A stretch of DNA of 64,000 nucleotides, from NCBI GenBank assembly GCA_964430565.1, contig CAYSFD010000010.1:62001-126000 (forward strand), in the 5' to 3' direction. The DNA comes from VBDM01 sp964430565 (GTDB lineage Bacteria > Pseudomonadota > Gammaproteobacteria > Burkholderiales > SG8-39). The notes beneath the pieces are model-generated. The model was not told where the DNA came from. It searched no databases and worked only from the letters and a program-made list of their open reading frames with translations. Positions 16,766-22,561 of the stretch are shown one piece after another. The position numbers were made by a program, and so were the translations under genes. Every line of letters starts with the position of its first letter. Position 1 is the stretch's first letter.

Positions 16766-17550
16766 TGGGGTTTGCGCTTTTCGATGAATGCTTTTATGCC
16801 TGCGGCGAAGTCGGGCTCCGCCGCGCTCTGCGCGAAGAACTCGGCCTCGCGCTGCAGCTGGGTTTCGAGCGAAGTCTCCAGTGAACGGTTTATGAGGGCC
16901 TTGGTGCGGCCGTACGCCGTCGTGGGGCCCGCGGCGAGCCGCGCGGCGAGTTTCTGCGTTTCCGCTTCGAGTGCGCCTGCGGGCACGACACGGTTGACGA
17001 GGCCGAGGCGCTCGGCGGTGGCGGCGTCGAAGCGCTCGCCGAGGAGCGCGATCTCCATCGCCTTCTTCTGCCCGACGATGCGCGGCAGGGCGTAGGTCGA
17101 GCCGCCGTCGGGCGTGGCGCCGATCAGCGTGTAGGCCAGCGTGAAATAGGCGTTGTCCGCAGCGAGCGCCAGGTCGCAGGCCATCATCAGGCTCATGCCG
17201 AATCCCGCCGCCGCGCCGCTCACGCTCGCCACGACCGGCTTGGGCATGCGCCGCAGGCTGAGTATCAGTGCGTGCACTTCGTGGATGAAACCCTCGAACT
17301 GCACCCGGATTTCCGCGGCGGAAAGAGTGGCGAGCAACTCATCGAACCACTTCAGGTCGCCGCCCGCCATAAAGTGCTCGCCGCCGCGGATCACCACGCA
17401 GCGCACCTGCGGGTCCTGCTCCGCTGCGAACACCGCGTCGCGGAGAGCGAGCGTGAGCTCGCGGTTGAGCGCGTTCAGCGCCGCCGGCCGATTGAGCGTG
17501 ATGGTCGAGACGGCGTCGCGGGTGGCGGACAGGACTACGGGTTCGGTCAT
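16753..17550 (-). CDS. Enoyl-CoA hydratase/isomerase family protein
   Basis: 265 residues of crotonase fold. The oxyanion-hole segments HFMAGGDLKWF and GAAAGFGMSLMMACDLALA are present. The first catalytic glutamate of hydratases is replaced (GMSLMM instead of G-x-E-L), while TPDGGSTYALPRIVG carries an aspartate as in isomerases of the PaaG/ECI type. Isomerase rather than hydratase activity is therefore more likely. It precedes and overlaps the SDR gene, suggesting a two-gene fatty-acid or aromatic-acid CoA module. Confidence 0.88.
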   Translation of the reverse strand: MTEPVVLSATRDAVSTITLNRPAALNALNRELTLALRDAVFAAEQDPQVRCVVIRGGEHFMAGGDLKWFDELLATLSAAEIRVQFEGFIHEVHALILSLRRMPKPVVASVSGAAAGFGMSLMMACDLALAADNAYFTLAYTLIGATPDGGSTYALPRIVGQKKAMEIALLGERFDAATAERLGLVNRVVPAGALEAETQKLAARLAAGPTTAYGRTKALINRSLETSLETQLQREAEFFAQSAAEPDFAAGIKAFIEKRKPQWQR

Positions 17551-17570
17551 GACATGGCTCTCCCGTTAAA

Positions 17571-17999
17571 TCAAAACAGCTTCCTGAACGTTCCGCCGCG
17601 CGAGATTGTGAAAAGCATCGGTCCACGCTTGTTGGCAACTCGCCTCACCATGCCGGACAGGCGCGAGACGAGCAATTCGGCCAGTTCCGGTCCGCTCATG
17701 TCCCCGCCCGTGAGGATGAACCCGCGCAGCTCCGCCTCCCGATATGCGGCACGCTCCAGCCGGTTGCGCCATATGTTCTCGTCCTTCGTAATCAGCACCC
17801 AGCCGCGACGGCCGACTTCCGGAATCCACTCCAGATCGGGCGCAGCCGGCGCAAAGTGGTCGATGTGCACTTCGACGCGGGCGCCCGCCCCGCGCAGCGC
17901 CTCTGCGACCACATACCGGCCTATCTGATAATCGAGAAATAAAGTGAGCGAAGCGAGCCGCTCGGCCTCACGCCGCGAGTAATTCGCAGCGGATGGCAT
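17571..17999 (-). CDS. PIN-like (DUF5615-type) protein, probable toxin of a DUF433 pair
   Basis: 142 residues from the ATG at 17999, which lies inside the upstream DUF433 gene (32-base overlap). FLDYQIGRYVVAEALRGAG opens the domain with an early Asp, and VLITKDENIWRN supplies the second acidic cluster, the pattern of PIN-like nucleases paired with DUF433 proteins. A C-terminal 60-residue extension follows. By analogy it would be an RNase toxin neutralised by its partner; this is inferred from context and motifs only. Confidence 0.68.
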   Translation of the reverse strand: MPSAANYSRREAERLASLTLFLDYQIGRYVVAEALRGAGARVEVHIDHFAPAAPDLEWIPEVGRRGWVLITKDENIWRNRLERAAYREAELRGFILTGGDMSGPELAELLVSRLSGMVRRVANKRGPMLFTISRGGTFRKLF

Positions 18000-18642
18000 T
18001 TTGCACGGCTTCCGGTGCGGCGCTGTACTCGCGTGCCAGCTCGTCGATCGAATCGCCTGCCTTGAAGCGCTGCGCCAGCATGGAAGTGCGAACACCGATT
18101 CCATCGATCACCGGCCGGCCGAAGGAAAGACGCGGGTCGATGACCACGTCGCCTTGCTTAGCGACCCCGTGGCGCGGGAACAGAACGATCTTCTCCGGAA
18201 CACCTTTGGGATCGCGCAAAACATACTTGAGGCGATCCAGAATCACTTCGCGCAACTGGACCTGCCCTTCCTGGGTCGCGCCGATCAGCGCGCCGTACTT
18301 CTCGACGAACAGGTGCACGCCGTCAGTCGCGAACTGCTCGTCGGCCAGGGGACGCGGGGTCTTGAAGGTGCGACGGAGATAGTCAACCGCTTTGCGAACC
18401 TTCGGTAGGGGAACGCTGTGCTTGCGGCGAATACCGGAGAGAACGAAAACCTCGACCAGATTGATGAACGACATCTGGCGCTCGCGCCTGTCGGCGATAT
18501 CGATGACCGAGCGAAACCCTGCTTGGCCGAGAAGCCAGGCGCGAAGGGTCGATTTGGGAAGACGGAGGTAACCCGCCGCCTCGGCGATCGAGTAGGCAGG
18601 CACTTCTCGCAAGTCGCGTTCGGTCGATGCCCTGCGGTTCAT
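17968..18642 (-). CDS. DUF433 antitoxin-type protein with N-terminal MerR-like HTH
   Basis: 224 residues. AYSIAEAAGYLRLPKSTLRAW (about residues 16-36) looks like a MerR-type helix-turn-helix. The C-terminal 60 residues (VVIDPRLSFGRPVIDGIGVRTS, then IDELAREYSAAPEAV) form a DUF433 domain. DUF433 proteins usually precede a PIN-like gene in putative type II toxin-antitoxin loci, exactly the order seen here, with overlapping reading frames. The HTH suggests it also represses its own promoter. A GGGGGAA ribosome-binding site precedes the ATG. Confidence 0.75.
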   Translation of the reverse strand: MNRRASTERDLREVPAYSIAEAAGYLRLPKSTLRAWLLGQAGFRSVIDIADRRERQMSFINLVEVFVLSGIRRKHSVPLPKVRKAVDYLRRTFKTPRPLADEQFATDGVHLFVEKYGALIGATQEGQVQLREVILDRLKYVLRDPKGVPEKIVLFPRHGVAKQGDVVIDPRLSFGRPVIDGIGVRTSMLAQRFKAGDSIDELAREYSAAPEAVQNAIRCELLAA

Positions 18643-18976
18643 GGTTCCCCCGGTGAACGGGAAGAATGGTAGCGCGCGGGCTGAATCGGGGCAATCTTCA
18701 ACTGATTACGATGATTTTGCCAGCTTGCGCTTTAGTATTTCGTTCACCTTGGCTTTGTTATTCGATGCTGGCCGCGTGTAATTCCTCCTCCTATGCCCGT
18801 CGGAACGTTTTTCCGCACATCGAGCATGTTCGCCATCTCCCATTTAGGTATGAAGGTCTTGAGGTCGACCTCTGAGAGAAGGCTCGTGAGGATGAACTTC
18901 CGCGGCCACCGGCGCGCGGCCAATGCCGCTGGAAGAAAGAGACGGCCGCTCCCCGCGCGCCTGTGTCGGCCGCGCG
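18643..18976. other. Non-coding stretch containing a gatB tail fragment and a GC-rich inverted repeat
   Basis: No credible gene is seen in these 334 bases. Two structures stand out. One is the duplicated gatB 3' end at 18706-18759 (listed separately). The other is an inverted repeat, GCGCGCGGCC near 18912-18921 against GGCCGCGCG at 18968-18976, ending in GTTAAGC (18976-18982), which could be the remains of another attC-like site at the end of the cassette array. Confidence 0.5.
18706..18759 (-). pseudogene. Duplicated 3' end of gatB
   Basis: Bases 18721-18749 match 22571-22599, the end of the intact gatB, at 27 of 29 positions. The two differences are synonymous third positions in the gatB frame (ATA for ATT, CTA for CTG). 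The frame reads VNEILKRKL and then AKSS and a TAA stop, against VNEILKRKLSS in GatB. It lies on the same strand as gatB, about 3.85 kb downstream, on the other side of the cassette array. It looks like the displaced original tail, or the tail of a related gatB, left by insertion of the island. Confidence 0.65.
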
Positions 18977-19210
18977 TTAAGCGGCGGCGAGTACTGCCCG
19001 GCGAACGGCTTGGGGAAGCTCAATCGGCGCGAAAAATCGTTTAGGGTAGAGGTAGTCCTCGCCCGACTCGTCGACGACTCGAATTTGTCGGTGTTTCGTC
19101 GCGCCAGGATCTGGGAGAACCTGATAGATCTTTCGACGTTCCAAGGAGACTTCGTAGCCTTCATTCTCCAGGCAGATGACGAACTGTTTCGCTGTTGATC
19201 GCATGGGCAT
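18977..19210 (-). CDS. Small conserved protein of unknown function
   Basis: 77 residues starting MPMRSTAKQFVICLENEGYE, then IYQVLPD and IRVVDESGEDYLYPKRFF. This short protein type is familiar from many bacterial genomes, usually next to a small partner resembling the gene immediately upstream, but no function is known to me. Start ATG 19210 overlaps the TGA of the upstream gene by one base (TGATG). Its TAA stop lies inside GCTTAAC, an attC-like R'' box, so the pair may be an additional two-gene cassette. Confidence 0.6.
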   Translation of the reverse strand: MPMRSTAKQFVICLENEGYEVSLERRKIYQVLPDPGATKHRQIRVVDESGEDYLYPKRFFAPIELPQAVRRAVLAAA

Positions 19211-19431
19211 CAGTCCAGGTAGCTCTTGATCTTGAAATCTCGGCGCCCAATTCCGTGCGCCTCGTACCAGTGTACCTCCGCCAGCCGGACAGCGCCGTCT
19301 TCCAAGCGGACGCGGGCAACGCCTTTGCGCTTTCTCCACCGACCTCGGCCACGCCCACCGGCGCGCGACTGCGATGGAGAAAAGAGGTGCGATGCTTCAC
19401 GCGCGTCCGAGTGGGGCGAGGGGTTAGGCAT
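19210..19431 (-). CDS. Small protein, partner of the downstream 77-residue gene
   Basis: The conserved part is the C-terminal ~35 residues (GVARVRLEDGAV, then AEVHWYEAHGIGRRDFKIK). The first ~36 codons are unlike a normal protein: MPNPSPHSDARE is encoded by the truncated attC site and the following arginine-rich stretch by an SRAGGRGRGR-like low-complexity sequence. The true start is therefore uncertain; a TTG within the conserved part is an alternative. TGATG coupling with the next gene suggests the two proteins are made together. Confidence 0.5.
   Translation of the reverse strand: MPNPSPHSDAREASHLFSPSQSRAGGRGRGRWRKRKGVARVRLEDGAVRLAEVHWYEAHGIGRRDFKIKSYLD
19395..19429 (-). repeat. Truncated attC site at the distal end of the cassette array
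   Basis: On the minus strand GCCTAAC (19429-19423) is a perfect R'' box (RYYYAAC) and contains the stop codon of the preceding cassette gene, a typical arrangement. It is followed by CCCTCGCCCCACTCGG and GCGCG, as in the left half of an attC stem, but the matching right half and GTTRRRY box are absent. Confidence 0.55.
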
Positions 19432-20359
19432 CGCTGTGGACGAACGTGGTGGGTGTGCAGTAAATCAGCTGTAGCTTGGCCTCAGTAGCAACATGATTGA
19501 GAAAGACGACGTCTTCGTGATTCGCCAATGATGGGCCAACGACCACGTACGCCACGGCCTTGCCACTCAGCCTTAGGCTCCAGCTGTAGTGCAGAAGCTG
19601 ACCAATTGCCTCCCTGATGCACGATACGGGAGAACGAGAAGACTTCACTTCAAATAGCAGCGTCTTGTGAGGCAACTGAACCTTTAGGTCCACGTAGCCT
19701 TCCTCTTGCTTGACTGCAGCTTCGCCGTACTGTGCAACGAGTAGTTTGCGCAGCTCATTCTGAAGCGCGTTGTGGGCGCGATTCATCAGATATGCGCCGC
19801 GTGCTGCAACTTCGCTGATGTGTGTGGCTTTGTCTGAGGCCTTCGCGGTCTCTGAGGCAGCAACTCGAGCGGATTCGGCATACTGACCAAAAATCAGGCC
19901 GATGCGATCCTCGTCTTCGATGGCGTGCAATGTTTGTCCGTAGCCGAGCGCCAACTCAACTGGTTCCTGCTCGTCGAGGAAATCGACCTTGAGAGTGTGC
20001 CCTAGCTCTTGAGATGGTGCGTAGATTGCGTTGGTCGATCCTGCCACTACTGCGTACCGAGCTATAACGAGGCGAGGCTGACTTCCGCGCGGCGCACTGT
20101 GGGCTTTAACGGCAACCACGTCGCCAGGCCTCATCCCCGCGAACCGGGCGAGCGTATTCTTTGCAACACCGGACTCCTGCGGGATCTGACCGTCGATCCA
20201 AGCACGTGCGGCGGCGTAGCCCTTACCAACAATTGGACTCAAGTCCAGGGCGTCAACGAAGCCGGTGCTGATGACGCCATCCAGAATCATTCGCGGCAGA
20301 ACATCCTGCGATCGGTCGTACTTGGTTCCTATCAGGTAGAAGCGCGGAGAGGCGGTCAT
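19424..20359 (-). CDS. Cassette gene: PUA/EVE-like domain fused to a PD-(D/E)XK nuclease domain
   Basis: 311 residues. Residues ~5-160 (FYLIGTKYD, MRPGDVVAVKAH, GHTLKVDFLD) have the strand pattern of PUA/EVE-type modified-base readers such as those in McrB-like enzymes. After a helical linker, residues ~215-260 carry a PD-(D/E)XK signature: Asp224 in GYVDLKV, Glu237-x-Lys239 in LLFEVKSS, then IREAIGQLLHY, the usual helix after the active site. Together they suggest a modification-dependent (type IV-like) restriction nuclease. The start codon lies seven bases after attC1, with no clear Shine-Dalgarno sequence. The domain assignment is by eye; no experimentally known homologue was recognised. 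Confidence 0.6.
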   Translation of the reverse strand: MTASPRFYLIGTKYDRSQDVLPRMILDGVISTGFVDALDLSPIVGKGYAAARAWIDGQIPQESGVAKNTLARFAGMRPGDVVAVKAHSAPRGSQPRLVIARYAVVAGSTNAIYAPSQELGHTLKVDFLDEQEPVELALGYGQTLHAIEDEDRIGLIFGQYAESARVAASETAKASDKATHISEVAARGAYLMNRAHNALQNELRKLLVAQYGEAAVKQEEGYVDLKVQLPHKTLLFEVKSSRSPVSCIREAIGQLLHYSWSLRLSGKAVAYVVVGPSLANHEDVVFLNHVATEAKLQLIYCTPTTFVHSDA

Positions 20360-20365
20360 TGCGAG

Positions 20366-20428
20366 GCCTAACGTCGCCCTTCAGTGGCGCGCCGCTTGCG
20401 GCGCGTCCACTGCAAGGACTTGTTGGGC
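20366..20428 (-). repeat. attC recombination site 1 (63 bp)
   Basis: On the minus strand it begins with GCCCAAC (20428-20422, R'') and ends with GTTAGGC (20372-20366, R'), both fitting RYYYAAC and GTTRRRY. Between them is a strong imperfect palindrome: CAGTGG...CCACTG flanking GCGCCGC...GCGGCGC, with a single mismatched base in each arm. It separates the 20448-21095 gene from the nuclease gene, as expected for integron cassettes. Confidence 0.82.
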
Positions 20429-20447
20429 CTCCGCACTTCTCGCCTAA

Positions 20448-21095
20448 TCATGCATAGCCTTTCCGAAACAGATCACACGCTCTGTCCGCCTTCAACTCAT
20501 CAACGAACAGACAGCCTGACGACGGATGGATGAACGCGCCTTTCAGGTCAAGCAATAAGTGATCCGGTAACGGCGCACGACGGCCGAGGTGGGCTTCGTT
20601 TTTGACCCAGCGAGGAGGATTAAGTGAATCTTCTGCGGCTTCGGCAAAGACTTGCTCTCCATACACCCAAACCTTTGAGTGCGGGCCATCGACGGACGTC
20701 AACACGAGATCAAGGGCGACGGGCAGTGGTTTCTGCGCATATGCCGAACTCAAAGCCGGCTTCAGACCCTGCAATACGTCGAGGTTGTAAAGCACACCCT
20801 CCTCGGGCGACAGGTAGTACTGTGCACGATATCCGGATCGTCCATTGAAGAATTGATCAAAGGTCCTTTCGCTGAGAGGAATTTGTGCTACCACCCGAAA
20901 GAATCCAGGGGCCTCTTTGGAGGGCTGCCAGCAGAGACAAATGCGCTTGGCGCGAACTGCTTCAGACGCCTCGCTGAGCAATTCCGCGAGGAGTGCGTCT
21001 GGTGTGGGAACGTCAAGCAAGCGCGAATGGCGCACAGTTATCGCATCTCCCAGCGACCACTCAGTTACGGAAACCGTCCTGAACGTTCTGCTCAT
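20448..21095 (-). CDS. Cassette gene of unknown function
   Basis: 215 residues from the ATG at 21095, three bases after the R' box of attC2. No signal peptide, membrane helix or familiar catalytic motif is seen. Visible stretches such as ICLCWQPSKEAPGFFRVV and HLLLDLKGAFIHPSSGC suggest a mixed alpha/beta soluble protein. Both ends are bounded by attC sites, so it is a mobile cassette. Its stop (20448) is followed 20 bases later by attC1. Confidence 0.62.
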   Translation of the reverse strand: MSRTFRTVSVTEWSLGDAITVRHSRLLDVPTPDALLAELLSEASEAVRAKRICLCWQPSKEAPGFFRVVAQIPLSERTFDQFFNGRSGYRAQYYLSPEEGVLYNLDVLQGLKPALSSAYAQKPLPVALDLVLTSVDGPHSKVWVYGEQVFAEAAEDSLNPPRWVKNEAHLGRRAPLPDHLLLDLKGAFIHPSSGCLFVDELKADRACDLFRKGYA

Positions 21096-21098
21096 GAG

Positions 21099-21184
21099 GC
21101 CCAACGTCGTGCTGTGTGGCGGGCCAGCACCGGCGAACGATCACGCACCACGCTTGTGGTCCGTCCACACCAGTAAAGTTAGAC
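21099..21184 (-). repeat. attC recombination site 2 (86 bp)
   Basis: On the minus strand GTCTAAC (21184-21178) is R'' and GTTGGGC (21105-21099) is R'. GTGTGGcGG and CCgtCCACAC form the internal stem, and the larger variable loop accounts for the longer size. It directly follows the stop of the 21196-21555 gene and precedes the next cassette gene by three bases. Confidence 0.8.
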
Positions 21185-21195
21185 CGCCCACTGAT

Positions 21196-21555
21196 TCACT
21201 TTCGCCTTCCAAGCTTATCAGCGCTCGTACCATAGCCGAGGGCACGGCGACGTTGTTCTTCGCCAGTGATGTCACCGTCGGATGGAGATTCGACACCGCC
21301 GTCGTATCCCAAGGCAAGACGCCTGTTCGCCTCCGGCCTTACCCGTGTAAACCAGGTGATCAAAAAGGTAGCACCCAAGAGGGCCGCAATTATTCCAAAA
21401 CCTAAGAAATCCTTCGCAGCCAAGATGACCAGCAGGCCTACTGCAATTAATACAACTGCGATCACCAGCAAGATCACACCAAGACCGAGAATCAGCGGCC
21501 AGAAAATCAAAATGAGTACGGCCAAGACGATTCCCAGCGCGATTTCCAAGATCAT
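21196..21555 (-). CDS. Cassette gene: small membrane protein
   Basis: 119 residues. The first ~68 residues are almost entirely hydrophobic and contain two to three membrane helices (LILIFWPLILGLGVILLVIAV, IIAALLGATFLITWF region). The C-terminal ~50 residues are polar and contain the near-repeat RRLALGYDGG and RRRALGYGTS. A GGAGG ribosome-binding site lies eight bases before the ATG at 21555. The function is unknown; small membrane proteins are frequent integron cassette products. Confidence 0.65.
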   Translation of the reverse strand: MILEIALGIVLAVLILIFWPLILGLGVILLVIAVVLIAVGLLVILAAKDFLGFGIIAALLGATFLITWFTRVRPEANRRLALGYDGGVESPSDGDITGEEQRRRALGYGTSADKLGRRK

Positions 21556-21580
21556 GGCTGAGCCTCCATGTGCCCGCGCG

Positions 21581-21639
21581 GTCTAAACGTCATGCTCACC
21601 GGCGCGCTACAGCGACTCCGGTGCAGCTACTAGTTGGGC
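21581..21639 (-). repeat. attC recombination site 3 (about 59 bp)
   Basis: On the minus strand GCCCAAC (21639-21633) is a perfect R''. The other end reads GTTTAGAC (21588-21581), an R' box with one extra T. The core stem is CACCGG with CCGGTG, extended by GCT and CAGC. The altered R' box may lower recombination at this site. Confidence 0.65.
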
Positions 21640-21657
21640 ATCACACTGCACATACGC

Positions 21658-22311
21658 TTAGCGTGGGATGAGATCACGACTCTGAATGCCCATTAGACAA
21701 ACGGTGGAGGCGGGCAACTGACGATATTCGAATTTGACCACCTCATCGCCACCAACGTAAAGGGAATCGCCCTTCCCAATCCCGGACTCAACTCCGGTAA
21801 TTTTCACCGGCACTTTGCTTGATCCGGTGCTAAATCGGCTGCGGTAACTGACCAATATGGAATTCTTGGAACGATGCGGTTCGTGCGAAGTGAACTCAAT
21901 TAAGAGCGAGTCCTGACCACGCCGGACGACTGAAAGATCGCCTGAGCGATTCTTTCCCATTTCGAAGAAATCAACGTCGGAACCAGCTTGAGATGCTTCG
22001 AGCAACTGACGCGGTTGCTTTCCCAGTTCATTTCGTTCCATACAGTTTCGTGCAGGGAAGGAAACAACTGTGAGATAGCAGGATCTGGATTCTCCGCAGA
22101 GGAGGCTAAATCGTCGAACGATTCGGTCTCTGACGATCTTACCTGTTGCTGCTTCAAACCATGGAATCTCTCGTGAGAGTTCTGCTGCCCACTCGATATC
22201 AATGTCATTGCTCTGCGCTGCGCCCGACTCTGCGGGATAGCTGACGGGTAGGAACAGGAGCAGCAGCACCAGCAGTAGATTCGTTAATTTCAACGTGACC
22301 TCGGTTTTCAT
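21658..22311 (-). CDS. Cassette gene: exported protein of unknown function
   Basis: 217 residues. The ATG at 22311 has AAGGAGAGGTG directly upstream. The N-terminus (LTNLLLVLLLLFLPVSYPAESGAA) is a Sec signal peptide. The mature part has four or so cysteines (LLCGESRSCYL, ARNCMER, STVCLMG), compatible with disulfides in the periplasm. No known domain was recognised. The stretch is clearly more AT-rich than the flanking housekeeping genes, as expected for acquired DNA. It is the first cassette after the lone core site. Confidence 0.65.
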   Translation of the reverse strand: MKTEVTLKLTNLLLVLLLLFLPVSYPAESGAAQSNDIDIEWAAELSREIPWFEAATGKIVRDRIVRRFSLLCGESRSCYLTVVSFPARNCMERNELGKQPRQLLEASQAGSDVDFFEMGKNRSGDLSVVRRGQDSLLIEFTSHEPHRSKNSILVSYRSRFSTGSSKVPVKITGVESGIGKGDSLYVGGDEVVKFEYRQLPASTVCLMGIQSRDLIPR

Positions 22312-22339
22312 CACCTCTCCTTACGGAGCACTCTGTGAC

Positions 22340-22346
22340 GCCCAAC
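22340..22346 (-). other. Lone integron core site (possible attI remnant)
   Basis: GTTGGGC on the minus strand, 29 bases before the start of the first cassette gene. No matching R'' box or palindrome is found on its upstream side, which is what an attI site or a half-deleted attC would look like. The 215 bases from here to the gatB stop hold no gene; only a small perfect inverted repeat (ATCTAC/GTAGAT, near 22381-22394) is visible and no integrase remnant could be read. Confidence 0.45.
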
Positions 22347-22561
22347 TATCTATTGAACGACGTGCAGAAGATGCTAAAACGATCTACCCGTAGATGCAAA
22401 CATCCAAGGGTGGATCGGACGATATGCCGGCAGATTCTAGCTGTGGATCGGGCAATTGGGAGGCAGGAACGGTGATTCGGAGGTTGCGTTTGGCCGCGCA
22501 GCGGATTTCCCAGAGTCTCTGTGCAGGCCGCCGCGTTTGGCCAGCCAGCGAAATCAGCACG

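Noticed and set aside
19210..19339. Longer N-terminus for the 77-residue gene
   Set aside because: The extra codons overlap the upstream partner gene out of frame; the TGATG junction and the conserved start at 19210 explain the data better.
22347..22561. Possible integrase gene or remnant beside the lone core site
   Set aside because: No frame on either strand shows tyrosine-recombinase motifs (R...HxxR...Y), and the space is only 215 bases.
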